This document shows, piece by piece, positions 19,609 through 31,125 of a stretch of DNA of 64,000 nt. The notes below the pieces were generated by a model, which ran no database searches, was not told the origin of the DNA, and worked only from the letters and a program-made list of their open reading frames with translations. This DNA is from Candidatus Gastranaerophilales bacterium. GTDB lineage: Bacteria > Cyanobacteriota > Vampirovibrionia > Gastranaerophilales > Gastranaerophilaceae. The stretch covers positions 145,782-209,781 of the forward strand of contig CANQAV010000002.1 in assembly GCA_947589425.1 (NCBI GenBank), given 5' to 3'. A program made the position numbers and the translations under genes. Each line of letters opens with the position of its first letter. Positions within the stretch are counted from its first letter, which is position 1.

Positions 19609-22188
19609 ATGTTCGACAATTTGACAAATTCGGCTCAAGAATTAATGTATAAAGCTCAGGCTGTTTCACTTGAAAACCATAATACCATGATTGAGCCTGT
19701 TCATTTTTTATATATTATGGCAAATTCAGATATTGAATCTGCCGCATTATTGATGAGTGAATTAAAATTAAACACAAGCCTTTTTTTGCACGATATAACA
19801 AATGCGCTCAATAATGTTCCTAAAGTTCAGGATATACAAGATAAAACATATTTAAGTAAAAATTCTCTTTCTTTGCTTGAAAAAGCAGCTCAAAAGGCTA
19901 AAGAATTAAAAGACAAGTATGTATCAATTGAACACATACTGCTTGCTTTAATTGAGGTCGATGATGCTGATATTAAAAGAATAGTTGAAAAGTATCAGCT
20001 TACAAATTCAAAAATTCTTAATGCCATGAAAAATATGAGAGGTGATAAAACTGTGGATACAAAAAATGCTGATGAAGATTATAAAATTATAGAAAAATTT
20101 TCAATAGATTTAACCCGTCTTGCCCGTGACGGTAAATTAGACCCCGTTATCGGAAGAGATGAAGAAATAAGAAGAATTATTCAGGTATTAAACAGAAGGA
20201 CAAAAAATAACCCCTGTTTAATCGGCGAGGCAGGTGTCGGAAAAACCGCAATTGTAGAAGGCTTGGCCCAAAGAATTATAAGAGGGGACGTGCCTGAAAG
20301 TCTTAAAGATACAACTTTGATTTCGCTTGATATGGGCGCTTTAATTGCAGGTGCAAAATATAGAGGCGAATTTGAAGAAAGATTGAAAAAAGTTTTAAAA
20401 GAGGTTGAAAAATCAGACGGTCAAATAATTATGTTTATTGATGAACTCCATACCGTAGTGGGCGCAGGGGGCGCCGAGGGTACTGCGGATGCGGGCAACC
20501 TTTTAAAACCGATGCTCGCTCGTGGTGCAATGAGGGTTTTGGGAGCTACAACGGTCAACGAATATCGAAAATATATTGAAAAAGACCCTGCGCTTGAGCG
20601 TCGTTTCCAGCCGATTTTGGTGGATGAGCCTACCGTTGATGATACAATTTCAATTTTAAGAGGTTTAAAAGATAAATATGAAGTACACCACGGAATAAGA
20701 ATTAAAGATTCCGCTCTTGTTGCTGCGGCAAAATTATCCCAAAGATATATAACCGACAGATTTCTTCCCGATAAGGCAATTGACCTTGTTGATGAAGCAT
20801 CTTCCGCAGTAAGAATTGAAATTGATTCAATGCCCGAAGAACTTGATAAGCTTGAGCGTCAAAAATTACAGCTTCAAATTGAACTTCAATCCCTAAAGGA
20901 TGATAACGACGAAGAAAAAATTAAAAATGTCGAAGCTCTTTTAAATGATGTTAATTCAAAAGCTGAAGTTTTGAAAACGCAATGGGAAAAAGAAAAATCT
21001 TCAATTAAAGGGGAAGCTTCAATTAAAACCGAAATAGAAGAAGTTAAACACCAAATTGAAAAAGCCCAAAGAGATTATAACCTTGAACTTGCCGCAAAAT
21101 TACAATACGGCAGACTGCCCGAGCTTGAAAACCAATTGAAAGAATGTAAAAATAACGAACACAAAGGCGCTCTTTTAAAAGAAGAAATTGATGAAGAAGA
21201 CATTGCTCAAATTATATCAAAATGGACAGGAGTTCCGGTTTCAAAACTTGTTGAAGAAGAAAGCCAAAAACTTCTTGATATGGAAAAAGTTCTTCATACT
21301 CAAGTAATCGGTCAAGATGAAGCGGTTGAAGTTATATCAGATTCGATAAGACGTGCAAGAAGCGGACTTTCCGACCCTAAAAGACCGATTGGAACATTTT
21401 TGTTTTTGGGTCCTACAGGGGTTGGTAAAACCGAACTAGCTAAAGCCTTAGCCAAATTTATGTTTTTGGATGAAGAAAGTCTTATCAGAATTGATATGTC
21501 AGAATACATGGAAAAACATTCTGTTGCAAGGCTTATAGGCGCACCTCCGGGATATGTCGGATATGATGAAGGAGGACAGCTCACCTCTGCCGTTCGCAAA
21601 AAACCCTATTCCGTTATTCTTTTTGATGAAATCGAAAAAGCACATCCCGATGTATTTAACATCATGCTTCAAATGTTTGATGACGGCAGATTGACGGATT
21701 CAAAAGGAAGAACGGTAGATTTTAAAAATACCATTATAATTTTAACATCTAACATAGGCTCAAACATTATCCTGGATAATGCCCTGAAAGGTATGATGAA
21801 TCCGACTAATAAAGAACAAGTTAAAGAAGAAATTACTCAAAAGTTAAGAGAATACTTTAAGCCCGAATTTTTAAACAGGATTGATGAAACAATATTCTTT
21901 GATGCTCTTACTTTGGATAATCTTTCTCATATTGTTGATATTCAGGTTGAATACCTGCGTGAATTATTAAAAGAAAGAAAAATTGAGCTTGTAATTACAA
22001 AAGATGCGAAAGAACACCTTGCGCTTCAAGGATATAATCCTATGTACGGGGCAAGACCTCTTAAGCGCACAATAAGACAGCTCATTGAAAATCCTTTATC
22101 AAAAGCACTTTTAAAAGGTGATTTTAAAGACGGAGATAAAATTGAAATAGATTATCAAAATGAGGAAATTGAATTTAAAAAAGTCTAA
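19609..22188 (+). CDS. clpB: ATP-dependent chaperone ClpB
   Basis: Two AAA+ modules ([35 protein letters not shown]) with the middle coiled coil and Clp_N domain. Confidence 0.95.
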   Translation: MFDNLTNSAQELMYKAQAVSLENHNTMIEPVHFLYIMANSDIESAALLMSELKLNTSLFLHDITNALNNVPKVQDIQDKTYLSKNSLSLLEKAAQKAKELKDKYVSIEHILLALIEVDDADIKRIVEKYQLTNSKILNAMKNMRGDKTVDTKNADEDYKIIEKFSIDLTRLARDGKLDPVIGRDEEIRRIIQVLNRRTKNNPCLIGEAGVGKTAIVEGLAQRIIRGDVPESLKDTTLISLDMGALIAGAKYRGEFEERLKKVLKEVEKSDGQIIMFIDELHTVVGAGGAEGTADAGNLLKPMLARGAMRVLGATTVNEYRKYIEKDPALERRFQPILVDEPTVDDTISILRGLKDKYEVHHGIRIKDSALVAAAKLSQRYITDRFLPDKAIDLVDEASSAVRIEIDSMPEELDKLERQKLQLQIELQSLKDDNDEEKIKNVEALLNDVNSKAEVLKTQWEKEKSSIKGEASIKTEIEEVKHQIEKAQRDYNLELAAKLQYGRLPELENQLKECKNNEHKGALLKEEIDEEDIAQIISKWTGVPVSKLVEEESQKLLDMEKVLHTQVIGQDEAVEVISDSIRRARSGLSDPKRPIGTFLFLGPTGVGKTELAKALAKFMFLDEESLIRIDMSEYMEKHSVARLIGAPPGYVGYDEGGQLTSAVRKKPYSVILFDEIEKAHPDVFNIMLQMFDDGRLTDSKGRTVDFKNTIIILTSNIGSNIILDNALKGMMNPTNKEQVKEEITQKLREYFKPEFLNRIDETIFFDALTLDNLSHIVDIQVEYLRELLKERKIELVITKDAKEHLALQGYNPMYGARPLKRTIRQLIENPLSKALLKGDFKDGDKIEIDYQNEEIEFKKV

Positions 22189-22206
22189 GACAGATAAAAA
22201 AGCATT

Positions 22207-22240
22207 AAAAAAAGCGGGTTGTAAACTCTCCCGCTTTTTT
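22207..22240 (+). terminator. Rho-independent terminator of clpB
   Basis: AAAAAAGCGGG-ttgtaaactct-CCCGCTTTTTT. Confidence 0.85.
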
Positions 22241-22249
22241 AAGACTTTT

Positions 22250-22411
22250 TTAAACTAACCCTAAAACCTTCTTGTACCAGCTGAATGTTTCAAGCTCTAA
22301 ACCGTTGAATGTTGTTTTCAAACATTGTTTTTTCAAATAATGTTGAAATTCATCATTGAATTTGGTTTTTTGAGCGGTCTGGGTCTGTGTTTCTTGAGCG
22401 GAAATTGACAT
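22250..22411 (-). CDS. Short ORF (53 aa), unknown
   Basis: Not in the track (too short): MSISAQETQTQTAQKTKFNDEFQHYLKKQCLKTTFNGLELETFSWYKKVLGLV*; strong RBS CTAGGAGGTTCTCATG. Confidence 0.6.
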   Translation of the reverse strand: MSISAQETQTQTAQKTKFNDEFQHYLKKQCLKTTFNGLELETFSWYKKVLGLV

Positions 22412-22650
22412 GAGAACCTCCTAGCACTTTACAACTAACAACTTAACTTTAACTTGCTCTATATTATAACACAAAAATTAATTTGTGTAAGCTTTTTTTT
22501 AAAAAAATAACCCGATTATGCTAGGAAACCCGCACAGATATTGTTTATTTTACTTTTGTAGTAATTGTAACATTTTCTTTACTAAAAGCAAGTCAATTTT
22601 TTTTCTTCTCTTGTTTTAAAAGATTATGTAACATTTTAGGACATTTTTTT

Positions 22651-24366
22651 ATGAAAATAAATTCTGTAATAAATCTTAATAATTCTAATTTAAAAAATTT
22701 AAGGCATGGCAATTATAAACAAAATTTAAATTCGGTTGAATATAAAAAACCTCAAAGTTATCTTCCGACAAAAATGTTTTTAAGTTTTCAGGGCGGTTAT
22801 ACTCTTAATTTGAAAGATACTTACGATAATCTTGAATGGGGTGAATATCCGCAGGATATCCTTCCTGCAATTGAAAAGGAATTAAATTTTAATCCTTCAA
22901 CAAAGAAAACCCTCTATGATATTCATTTTGATAAATATAAAGAAATTTTAAACTGTTTTTCTCTTGATGAATTAAAAGAAAAATTCCCCGAATTTCAAGA
23001 CGTTTTGTCGGTTGAAGATGTTGAAGCAAAAGATGAAAGTTTTATCGGCAGATTTAAAAATAATCAGCTTGAAGGTTTTCCAAACGATGAAGATTTAACC
23101 CTTCAATTAATAAAATTATACTGGGGACAAGGATTTTCCTTGAATGACCTTTCTGATTACGCTGCTCAAAATTCCCCTCAGGGAAACAAAATTTCGCTTT
23201 TATATACAATGAATAAATTAAACATTCCCTTAATGCAAAGGCACTACGCATCCGTTTTGAAGCTTTCAAATAAAGAATATAACGAACGCTATACAAAAGA
23301 GATGTCCGTCAGGTCAAGGGAAGCAAAGGAAGAAAAACAACAGCGCTCGGAAGGTGAAGCGGTATATATTCCGACAGTTGAAATGACGCCCGAGAGAAGA
23401 AAACATATTTCGGAAGCTCTAAAAAAATATTATAAAGAAAACCCCGAAGCGCTTGTTCGTATGTCAAAAAGGCAGAAGGATTTTTACGAACAAAACCCTA
23501 AATATAAAGAAGATTTGTCTCTTGTTATGGATTACGCATGGAATAAAACACAGGAAGGTAAAAGTATTAAAAAATATCTTTCCAAGTTCTTAAAGAAATA
23601 TCATCAAAATCTGGATATTTCTTCCGATGAATTATCTTTAAAAAAAGCTATGTCTTATGAAAACCGCTGCGCTTTAGATGAATTTTGGTCTAAAAATGAT
23701 TGGGCGAAAGAAAAGTTTTCAATTGCAGTTCAAAACGGATGGAATTATATATCTCTTCATCCCGAAGCATCCGAAAAAAGTGTGTTGAACATTGATATAC
23801 CCATACCTAAAGAATGCACAAAGTTTGATACTATACCAAAAACACTTAAACAAAAAATATATAATTTTGCACTTTCAAAAGGCTATCCTTTTAAAAACGT
23901 AACTTTCGGGATTGCATTTTTCTATGGAGATAAGCCCGTTGAAGGGAAAGAAAAATTTGCAAAACAAGCAGATTACGCACAATCGGTTATAGATGAATTT
24001 TTGAATAAAAACCCCAAAGAAGCTGATTTATCAACAACCGCAAAGCAATATGCGCTTTTGAGAATGGTAAATATATTGAAATATAATATTAAAAGTAAAT
24101 TACCCAAAAGTGTTACAAAAGAAAAATCGCAAATTTTGGTACAAATGATGAGTCAAATCAATAAAGAAGTTTCAACAATTTTTTATATTGATGCCAAAGG
24201 CGATTTCCATCCCCTTTCTTCCGACTTTGATAAGGTGGATGAATTCTATAATGCATTTATGTATCAAACGCATTTAATGGGATTAAAAGATTTTCCCGAA
24301 TATGCCGATAAAATGTTTGATGATTGTTATTTATATTCCTGTAAAATGTTTAATGATGTTGAGTAA
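22651..24366 (+). CDS. Large hypothetical protein with N-terminal 'LSFQGGY' leader
   Basis: 571-aa ORF; central [40 protein letters not shown] segment. Confidence 0.65.
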   Translation: MKINSVINLNNSNLKNLRHGNYKQNLNSVEYKKPQSYLPTKMFLSFQGGYTLNLKDTYDNLEWGEYPQDILPAIEKELNFNPSTKKTLYDIHFDKYKEILNCFSLDELKEKFPEFQDVLSVEDVEAKDESFIGRFKNNQLEGFPNDEDLTLQLIKLYWGQGFSLNDLSDYAAQNSPQGNKISLLYTMNKLNIPLMQRHYASVLKLSNKEYNERYTKEMSVRSREAKEEKQQRSEGEAVYIPTVEMTPERRKHISEALKKYYKENPEALVRMSKRQKDFYEQNPKYKEDLSLVMDYAWNKTQEGKSIKKYLSKFLKKYHQNLDISSDELSLKKAMSYENRCALDEFWSKNDWAKEKFSIAVQNGWNYISLHPEASEKSVLNIDIPIPKECTKFDTIPKTLKQKIYNFALSKGYPFKNVTFGIAFFYGDKPVEGKEKFAKQADYAQSVIDEFLNKNPKEADLSTTAKQYALLRMVNILKYNIKSKLPKSVTKEKSQILVQMMSQINKEVSTIFYIDAKGDFHPLSSDFDKVDEFYNAFMYQTHLMGLKDFPEYADKMFDDCYLYSCKMFNDVE

Positions 24367-25231
24367 TCGATTGAGCCATTCTTTCAAGATATAAACCGTA
24401 GCCGTTTTGTTTATATTGTTTTGCCAAATCTTTCAACTGCTGTGTTGTGATATAACCCATACGGCAGGCAACTTCTTCAATTGATGCGATTTTCATTCCC
24501 GTATTAATTTCCATGGATTGAACAAAGTTTGCCGCCTGCAAAAGACTGTCAAAAGTTCCCGTGTCAAGCCAAGCAAAACCTCTTCCCAAAATTTCAACTT
24601 TGAGCTTATTTTGTTTTAAATATATTTTATTTAAATCGGTAATTTCCAACTCCCCTCTTTTTGAAGGTTTAAGCGATTTAGCATATTCAACAACGTGTTT
24701 ATCATAAAAATATAAACCTGTTACTGCGTAATTTGATTTTGGTTTTTTGGGTTTTTCTTCAATGGAGATTGCTTTGTTGTTCTTGTCAAATTCAACAACG
24801 CCGAATCTTTCCGGGTCATGTACCTGATAGCCGAATATGGTTGCCCCTTGTTTTCTTTTTGCAATTTCTTTAAGAATGTCCGAAAAACCGTGTCCGTGGA
24901 ATATGTTATCCCCTAAAATAAGAGCTACGGGCGAATTTTTAATAAAATCTTCCGCTATTATAAAACTTTCCGCTATCCCTCTGGGAACTTCCTGGACTGC
25001 GTAAGAAAATCTTGCTCCTATTTGAGAGCCGTCTTGCAAAACTTTTTTAAAATTATTTATGTCATTAGGGCTTGTAATGATAAGTATGTCTTTTATTCCC
25101 GCCAATAAAAGGGTTGTGATGGGGTAGTATATCATCGGTTTATCAAATACGGGTAAAAGTATTTTCGATATTGGTAAACTTGCCGGAAACAGTCTTGAGC
25201 CTGCACCTGCTGCAAGAATTATGCCTTTCAT
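24350..25231 (-). CDS. rfbA: Glucose-1-phosphate thymidylyltransferase
   Basis: [69 protein letters not shown]. Confidence 0.8.
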   Translation of the reverse strand: MKGIILAAGAGSRLFPASLPISKILLPVFDKPMIYYPITTLLLAGIKDILIITSPNDINNFKKVLQDGSQIGARFSYAVQEVPRGIAESFIIAEDFIKNSPVALILGDNIFHGHGFSDILKEIAKRKQGATIFGYQVHDPERFGVVEFDKNNKAISIEEKPKKPKSNYAVTGLYFYDKHVVEYAKSLKPSKRGELEITDLNKIYLKQNKLKVEILGRGFAWLDTGTFDSLLQAANFVQSMEINTGMKIASIEEVACRMGYITTQQLKDLAKQYKQNGYGLYLERMAQSITQHH

Positions 25232-25321
25232 TTTTTCTCCTCTTTTTTATTATTGTAGTTGAAAAATGAATTGGTGTATAGTTTGTAACATTGCCCTTAC
25301 AAATATTTTAAAAAAGCAAAT

Positions 25322-25355
25322 AAAAAATGCGCAAAAATTTTTGCGCATTTTTTTT
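25322..25355 (-). terminator. Rho-independent terminator downstream of hpf
   Basis: AAAAAATGCGCAAAAATTTTTGCGCATTTTTT palindrome. Confidence 0.75.
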
Positions 25356-25367
25356 CTTTATTTTGTT

Positions 25368-25727
25368 TTATGCTTCAACTTCTTCTGTTTGTGCGGAAGT
25401 TCTTATGGATTCAACTCCGCCTTTTGATTTTGATAATCCTTTTTCTTTGAATTTTCTAACCTGACGGTCTAATTTATCGCACACAAGGTCAATCGAAGCA
25501 TACATGTTTTCGGCTTTTTCTTCTACTCTTATGGTTTCACCGCCTATTTTACAGTTGATTTCAGCAATGTGCGAGTCATTAACGGAGGGATTTTTAATTA
25601 CCGATAAAACAACATCAATAGCATCAATTTGTTCATAGTGGTTTGCCACTTTTCCGGCTTTTTCTTTTACATAAGCTTTGATTGCTTCAGTAATTTCAAT
25701 GTTACGACCATTAACGTGAATATGCAT
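25368..25727 (-). CDS. hpf: Ribosome hibernation-promoting factor / RaiA family
   Basis: MHIHVNGRNIEITEAIKAYVKEKAGKVANHYEQIDAIDVVLSV...AEINCKIGGETIRVEEKAENMYASIDLVCDKLDRQVRKFKEK. Confidence 0.9.
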   Translation of the reverse strand: MHIHVNGRNIEITEAIKAYVKEKAGKVANHYEQIDAIDVVLSVIKNPSVNDSHIAEINCKIGGETIRVEEKAENMYASIDLVCDKLDRQVRKFKEKGLSKSKGGVESIRTSAQTEEVEA

Positions 25728-25887
25728 AGTTTTCTCCGTTTCTAGCGCAGATAGTCACCATCTCGCTTTTTCTATTATACCCTATTTCAACATTTTTTTA
25801 AAGAAAATAATTTAAAAAGTAAAATTAATTTACTTAATCTATAATATTTGTGTATAATTTACTTATAACACTAGTTTAGAGGTAAGT

Positions 25888-27126
25888 ATGGATAAAGAAA
25901 TTTTTAATAATCAAATAAAAAACATGTCAAACTATATCATGTTTATAATAAAAGCGAAGCAGGTTGAATTAACCCCTTTCTTGAAAGCTAAAAACAGAGC
26001 CCCAATAGCGCTTTCCATGGGCGCACCGGTGGATAAAGTTCCTGATTTTGTAATTAATAAAGCAAAAGAATATCTTGATATTCCCTCGCTCCACACTTAT
26101 TCAACTCCCAAAGGGGAAATGAAGTTTTTGGAAGCCGTTTCAAAAAGAATGAAAGAGCGCTTCGGGGTTGAATTAAGCCCTAAAGATGAAATTTTTTCTC
26201 TTATAGGCTCAAAAGAAGGTATATCAAATCTCCTCAAGGCATTAATTAACCCGAAGGAAATTGAAGAAGAAAAAGATGTTATTTTAATTCCCGCACCGGG
26301 GTATGCTTCTTATTCTCAAATGATTAAAGCACAAGGCGCAAGAGCATACGGCATAAGCCTGAATGAAGAAAATAACTATATGCCGAACCTTGACGAAGTC
26401 TTTGATAAATATATAAAAGAAGGTAATGACCCTAAAAAAATTAAAGCTCTGTTTATAAATTATCCGAATAATCCTCTGGGTGCTACCGCAACAAAAGAAT
26501 ATCTTGCTCATTGTGTTAATTTTTGTTTGAAGCATGGAATACTTTTGGTTTCGGATAATGCATATTGCGAAATGTATTTTGATGAAGACTATAAACCGCA
26601 TTCGGTTTTTGAATGCGAAGGAGCAAAAGACTGCGCCGTTGAAATGTACAGCTTTTCAAAATCTTATGCCATGACAGGCTGGCGTTTGGGCTGGGCTTGC
26701 GGTAATTCAACCATAATTACAATGTTATCCCGTGCAAAAGGCACTGTTGATACAGGTATATTCAAGGTTCTTCAATACGCAGGAGCCGACCTTTTAGTAA
26801 GCGAAGAAGGTCAAAAATACATTGATAATCAAAACGAAAAATTTAAAAATAAAATTCAAAAGTTTGTTTCGGGGCTTAATTCTTTGGGATATAAGGTTAA
26901 AATGCCAAAAGCCGCATTTTATTTGTGGGTTGAAATTCCAAAAAGATATAAAGACTGTGTTCAATTTGCGGATGAATTGTTGGAAAAATCAGGTATTGTA
27001 GTTGTTCCGGGAACTGCTTTTGATAAAAATGCACTTCGTCACATAAGGCTTTCCGTTGTAGCATCTGACGAAGATTTGTCGGAAGTTATAAGACGCATGA
27101 GAGAAGACGGTTTTAGTTTTGAGTGA
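25888..27126 (+). CDS. Class I/II PLP aminotransferase (DapL/AspC-like)
   Basis: LHTYSTPKGEMKFLEAVSKRM; NYPNNPLGATA; SFSKSYAMTGWRLGWACGN. Confidence 0.9.
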   Translation: MDKEIFNNQIKNMSNYIMFIIKAKQVELTPFLKAKNRAPIALSMGAPVDKVPDFVINKAKEYLDIPSLHTYSTPKGEMKFLEAVSKRMKERFGVELSPKDEIFSLIGSKEGISNLLKALINPKEIEEEKDVILIPAPGYASYSQMIKAQGARAYGISLNEENNYMPNLDEVFDKYIKEGNDPKKIKALFINYPNNPLGATATKEYLAHCVNFCLKHGILLVSDNAYCEMYFDEDYKPHSVFECEGAKDCAVEMYSFSKSYAMTGWRLGWACGNSTIITMLSRAKGTVDTGIFKVLQYAGADLLVSEEGQKYIDNQNEKFKNKIQKFVSGLNSLGYKVKMPKAAFYLWVEIPKRYKDCVQFADELLEKSGIVVVPGTAFDKNALRHIRLSVVASDEDLSEVIRRMREDGFSFE

Positions 27127-27706
27127 TATAGTTATAATTGATTATAATTCAGGTAATACAAAAAGCCTCGGGAATATGCTTGAGAGCTTAGGATATCACT
27201 ATATTTTATCAGACAGAAAAGAAGATATCCTGAGTGCAAAAAAGCTTTTGTTTCCGGGGCAGGGTCATTTTGAACAGGCAGTTAAAAACCTTGAGGCAAA
27301 AGGGCTGAAAAATACAATTATAAAGGCTCTTGATAAAGGGATAGATTTTTTGGGAATATGCCTCGGGCTTCAAATTCTTTTTGAAGAAAGCGAAGAAGCT
27401 CCCAATATAAAAGGGCTTGGTATCTTAGAAGGCAGTGTCAAAAAATTTCAGGGAATTAAAACTCCTCAAATCGGGTGGAACAAAATTAAAACAAGAGGAA
27501 ATTCAAATTTTGACGACGATTATTTTTATTTTGTAAATTCATATTATGTCATGCCAAAAGATGAAAATATAATATCTTCAACTTGCGAATACGGAATTGA
27601 ATTTACTTCAAGCATAAAAAAAGATAATCTTTCCGCCGTTCAATTTCATCCCGAAAAAAGTGCATCAGCGGGTGTTAAATTTTTCAAAAAGTGGTTAGAA
27701 TTGTAA
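27119..27706 (+). CDS. hisH: Imidazole glycerol phosphate synthase, glutamine amidotransferase subunit
   Basis: IVIIDYNSGNTKSLGNML; FPGQGHFEQAV; FLGICLGLQILFE; VQFHPEKSASAGVKFFKKW; TTG start. Confidence 0.9.
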   Translation: MSDIVIIDYNSGNTKSLGNMLESLGYHYILSDRKEDILSAKKLLFPGQGHFEQAVKNLEAKGLKNTIIKALDKGIDFLGICLGLQILFEESEEAPNIKGLGILEGSVKKFQGIKTPQIGWNKIKTRGNSNFDDDYFYFVNSYYVMPKDENIISSTCEYGIEFTSSIKKDNLSAVQFHPEKSASAGVKFFKKWLEL

Positions 27707-27708
27707 TT

Positions 27709-28356
27709 ATGAAAAAAATTTTGTTATTAGTTTTCATATTGAATATTTTAGCGGTAAATGCCGATGTAATACCGAGCTATATAAATTCAATCAAAAAATA
27801 CGGCTCGGGTTTTACGGAAATTAAATCTCCTCTTGTAATGTATGAAACTCCGTCTAAAGAGGGGAATATAGTTGAAATGTTGAACTTTGATTACAAGGAT
27901 AAAATAAGCTGTAATATAAATCGAAACAGATGTGAAGCGGATGAAGTTTTTGCACTGTATTCCCAATCAAAAAAAATTGCGCTTTTAACAACTCTCGACG
28001 AGAGCGAAGGGTGGAATTTTGTTTGTTTTAATCAGCTTGAAAAACCCGTTTGCGGCTGGGTCGAAGGGGATAAAAACAAATTTTATAATTGGCTTGATTT
28101 TTTTAATATATTCGGCAAAAAATACGGACTTTATCTTTTTAAAGATTTAAATAAATCAGATAAAATTTTATATGCATCTCCTTCAAGACAAACAAATTCA
28201 ACAGGCACTATCACCCTTGCAAAATATATAACTCCTTGGCTTGTAAGAGGGAACTGGATACTTGTTAAAGTAATTGATATAGATAACGAGCAAAAAACCG
28301 GCTGGGTTAATTTTCGTGATAATGAAGGCAAATTAAAACTTTTTGTTAAGTTCTGA
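27709..28356 (+). CDS. Secreted protein, SH3-like repeats suspected
   Basis: Signal peptide MKKILLLVFILNILAVNA; GWNFVCFNQLEKPVCGWVEGD and GNWILVKVIDIDNEQKTGWVNFRD. Confidence 0.6.
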   Translation: MKKILLLVFILNILAVNADVIPSYINSIKKYGSGFTEIKSPLVMYETPSKEGNIVEMLNFDYKDKISCNINRNRCEADEVFALYSQSKKIALLTTLDESEGWNFVCFNQLEKPVCGWVEGDKNKFYNWLDFFNIFGKKYGLYLFKDLNKSDKILYASPSRQTNSTGTITLAKYITPWLVRGNWILVKVIDIDNEQKTGWVNFRDNEGKLKLFVKF

Positions 28357-28424
28357 TAATCAATTTATCGCAAAAAAATTTTTTTTATGTTAATTTTATT
28401 TTAACGAATAAAAAGGGTTTTAAA

Positions 28425-28655
28425 ATGTTAAAATTTTTCTATTTTACACAAATGATATCAGCAATATTCAGCATAATTCTTGTACTTTTGCATTCCCCCA
28501 AAGGAGACGGTATTGCTTCAATCGGTGCTGCAAGCCAGTTATTTTCATCACAAAAATCAACCGAAAAGGGCTTAAACAAAGTTACTTATCTTTTTGTCGG
28601 AATATTTGTTATTTCAAGCTTTGTTCTCGGATTTTTGTGGAAATATTTGAAATAG
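28425..28655 (+). CDS. secG: Preprotein translocase subunit SecG
   Basis: LHSPKGDGIASIGAASQLFSSQKSTEKGLNKVTYLFVGIFVISSFVLGF with two TM segments. Confidence 0.9.
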   Translation: MLKFFYFTQMISAIFSIILVLLHSPKGDGIASIGAASQLFSSQKSTEKGLNKVTYLFVGIFVISSFVLGFLWKYLK

Positions 28656-30009
28656 TTTTTTTCAAATCATTTAATTTATTAAAATCACAAGTTTCAATAT
28701 AAATTCTTAAAAGCGGCTCAGTTCCGCTTTTTCTGATTAAAAGAGAAGTTTTATCATCATCAAAAAATATTTTTTCTCCGTCTATCAGAAGTCTGTCTTT
28801 TACTTTTAAGCCTTCAAGTTCTTCTAAGGCGCCGAATTTTTCTTCGATGATATCGGCTTCTTCGTCGTTTTTAACTTTTATATCCACTCTGTCACAGTAA
28901 AATTCGCATCCGATAAAATCTTTTATTTCCTGAACAAGCTGATAGAGAGGCTTGTTTTCGCTTGCCATCATTTCAATTATTAAAAGATTGGCATAAATTC
29001 CGTCTTTTTCGGGTATGTGTTCTCCTGCTGACAAACCGCCAGAATCCTCGCCCGCTAAAATTGTTTTATTTTGTCTCATTTTCTCGGACAGCCATTTAAA
29101 GCCTACGGGAGTGGTAATTGTTTCAATATTTAACTTTTGAGCCGTTATATCAACCGCTCTTGAAACACCGGTTGTTTTAATCATTTTGCCTGTTTTGCCT
29201 TTTTTGGACAGATATTTTAAAAGCATTGCTAAAACAATATTCGGGCTGATGTAATTTCCTTTTTCGTCAATTATGCCGTATCTGTCTGCATCTCCGTCAT
29301 TTGCAACCGTAATATAACCTTTTTCTTTATATTTCATCCATTTTTCTTTAGGCTCGGGTAATCCTCCGCCAAAGTCCGATGAGTGAAGAGTGTTATAACT
29401 TTTAAATTCAATATTATTTCTTTTTAAAAGTTCGTCAAAATAGCCTATTGATGAGCTAAATAAGCCGTCATAGATAATTTTGGGCTGATTTTTTTTGATT
29501 ATATTAAAATCAATTATTTTTTCAATATGCGAAAAATATTCTTCTTCCAAATTTGAAACCTCAATAGTGCCTTCTTTTTCCTCGGGCATTTTTTTATCCA
29601 GATATGAAAGAATTTTATCCGTGATTTCTTTTGAAGCGGGGCCTGCATAATCGGGAATAAATTTTATTCCCTGATATTCTTTAGGATTATGAGAAGCCGT
29701 GAGCATTATTGCACCGGTTGAATCGGGATAATATTTTGCGCAATATGCAACAATCGGAGTGGGTACAACTTTGGAAGATAAAATAACCCTAAAACCGAAT
29801 TTTTTTAAATTCTCCGCACAAAACAAGGCAAAATCATAAGCCATAAATCTCGGGTCATAGCCTGTTATAATGGTATTTTTTTCGGAATTTAAACTTTTCA
29901 GATAAAGACAGATTGCCTTAATTATTCTTTCAACATTACAAAAAGTAAAATCTTTTGCGATTATTCCCCTGAAACCGTCTGTTCCGAATTTTATATCAGT
30001 ATTTTTCAT
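28609..30009 (-). CDS. Phosphoglucomutase/phosphomannomutase family
   Basis: FGTDGFRGIIAKDFT; MLTASHNPKEYQGIKFI; NDGDADRYGIIDEKG; RKSGTEPLLRIYIE. Confidence 0.9.
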   Translation of the reverse strand: MKNTDIKFGTDGFRGIIAKDFTFCNVERIIKAICLYLKSLNSEKNTIITGYDPRFMAYDFALFCAENLKKFGFRVILSSKVVPTPIVAYCAKYYPDSTGAIMLTASHNPKEYQGIKFIPDYAGPASKEITDKILSYLDKKMPEEKEGTIEVSNLEEEYFSHIEKIIDFNIIKKNQPKIIYDGLFSSSIGYFDELLKRNNIEFKSYNTLHSSDFGGGLPEPKEKWMKYKEKGYITVANDGDADRYGIIDEKGNYISPNIVLAMLLKYLSKKGKTGKMIKTTGVSRAVDITAQKLNIETITTPVGFKWLSEKMRQNKTILAGEDSGGLSAGEHIPEKDGIYANLLIIEMMASENKPLYQLVQEIKDFIGCEFYCDRVDIKVKNDEEADIIEEKFGALEELEGLKVKDRLLIDGEKIFFDDDKTSLLIRKSGTEPLLRIYIETCDFNKLNDLKKTISNISTKIREQSLK

Positions 30010-30057
30010 AATTTAATTATATCCAAAAATATATTTTTGTGTTAAAAAGGTATTATG

Positions 30058-31065
30058 ATGAAAGTTTATTTAGGTATCGATGTAGGTTCCGTTACTACAA
30101 AAATTGCTCTGGTTGATGAAAACGGTAAATATGTAGACAGCTACATGACTCGAACTGCGGGTCAGCCTGTTTTGGCAGTTCAAAAATGTTTGGATAATAT
30201 TTTGCTTCAAGCGCAAGGCAGGGAATACGAAGTGGCATCATCAGGCACAACCGGCTCGGGACGCAATTTGGCAGGTGCTTTAATAGGAGCTGATGTTATA
30301 AAAAATGAAATAACTGCCCATGCCGTTGCCGCAACCAATTCAATTCCCAATGTTCAAACGATTTTGGAAATCGGCGGACAGGACTCTAAAATTATTATTT
30401 TAAGGGACGGAATTGTTGTTGATTTTGCAATGAATACCGTATGTGCTGCGGGCACGGGAAGTTTTTTAGACCATCAGGCGCAGAGATTAAATGTAGATAT
30501 AAAAGATTTCGGCGATATTGCGCTTAAATCCCAATCTCCCGCCAGAATTGCGGGAAGATGCGGTGTTTTTGCGGAGTCTGATTTAATCCATAAACAACAG
30601 TTGGGCTATGCCGTTGAAGACCTTTTATACGGTTTATGTCAGGCATTGGTAAGAAATTATCTTGCAAACCTTGCATTGGGCAAAGAGCTTTTGCCTACAA
30701 TATCTTTTCAGGGCGGGGTTGCAACAAATAAAGGCATGGTGAAAGCTTTTGAAGAAGAATTGGGACAAAAAATCGTCGTACCCGAAAATCACCAGACAAT
30801 GGGTGCAATAGGCGCTGCCATGCTTGCTATGGAACATCATCAATTTTCGGCTCAAAAAACAAAATTTAAAGGCTGGAAAATAAAAGACATGGAATTTCAC
30901 AGTGTTGCCTGCACTTGCAGCGGATGTTCAAACAACTGTGAAGTTATAACGATTTTAGAAGGAAAAGAAGAACAGCAAAAAGAAAAAATCGAGAAAATTT
31001 CCGATATTAAAGGAAATATTATTGCCCGCTGGGGCGGAACATGCGGAAGATGGGATATTTCCTAA
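30058..31065 (+). CDS. BadF/HgdC-type ASKHA ATPase (2-hydroxyacyl-CoA dehydratase activator-like)
   Basis: YLGIDVGSVTTKIALVDENG; ILEIGGQDSKIIIL; MNTVCAAGTGSFLDHQAQRL; RIAGRCGVFAESDLIHKQ. Confidence 0.9.
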   Translation: MKVYLGIDVGSVTTKIALVDENGKYVDSYMTRTAGQPVLAVQKCLDNILLQAQGREYEVASSGTTGSGRNLAGALIGADVIKNEITAHAVAATNSIPNVQTILEIGGQDSKIIILRDGIVVDFAMNTVCAAGTGSFLDHQAQRLNVDIKDFGDIALKSQSPARIAGRCGVFAESDLIHKQQLGYAVEDLLYGLCQALVRNYLANLALGKELLPTISFQGGVATNKGMVKAFEEELGQKIVVPENHQTMGAIGAAMLAMEHHQFSAQKTKFKGWKIKDMEFHSVACTCSGCSNNCEVITILEGKEEQQKEKIEKISDIKGNIIARWGGTCGRWDIS

Positions 31066-31125
31066 ACTTTACGTAAAATTATGAAATGGTAGAATTAGGA
31101 TAAGTCGAAGTTAAGGTATTTGTTA

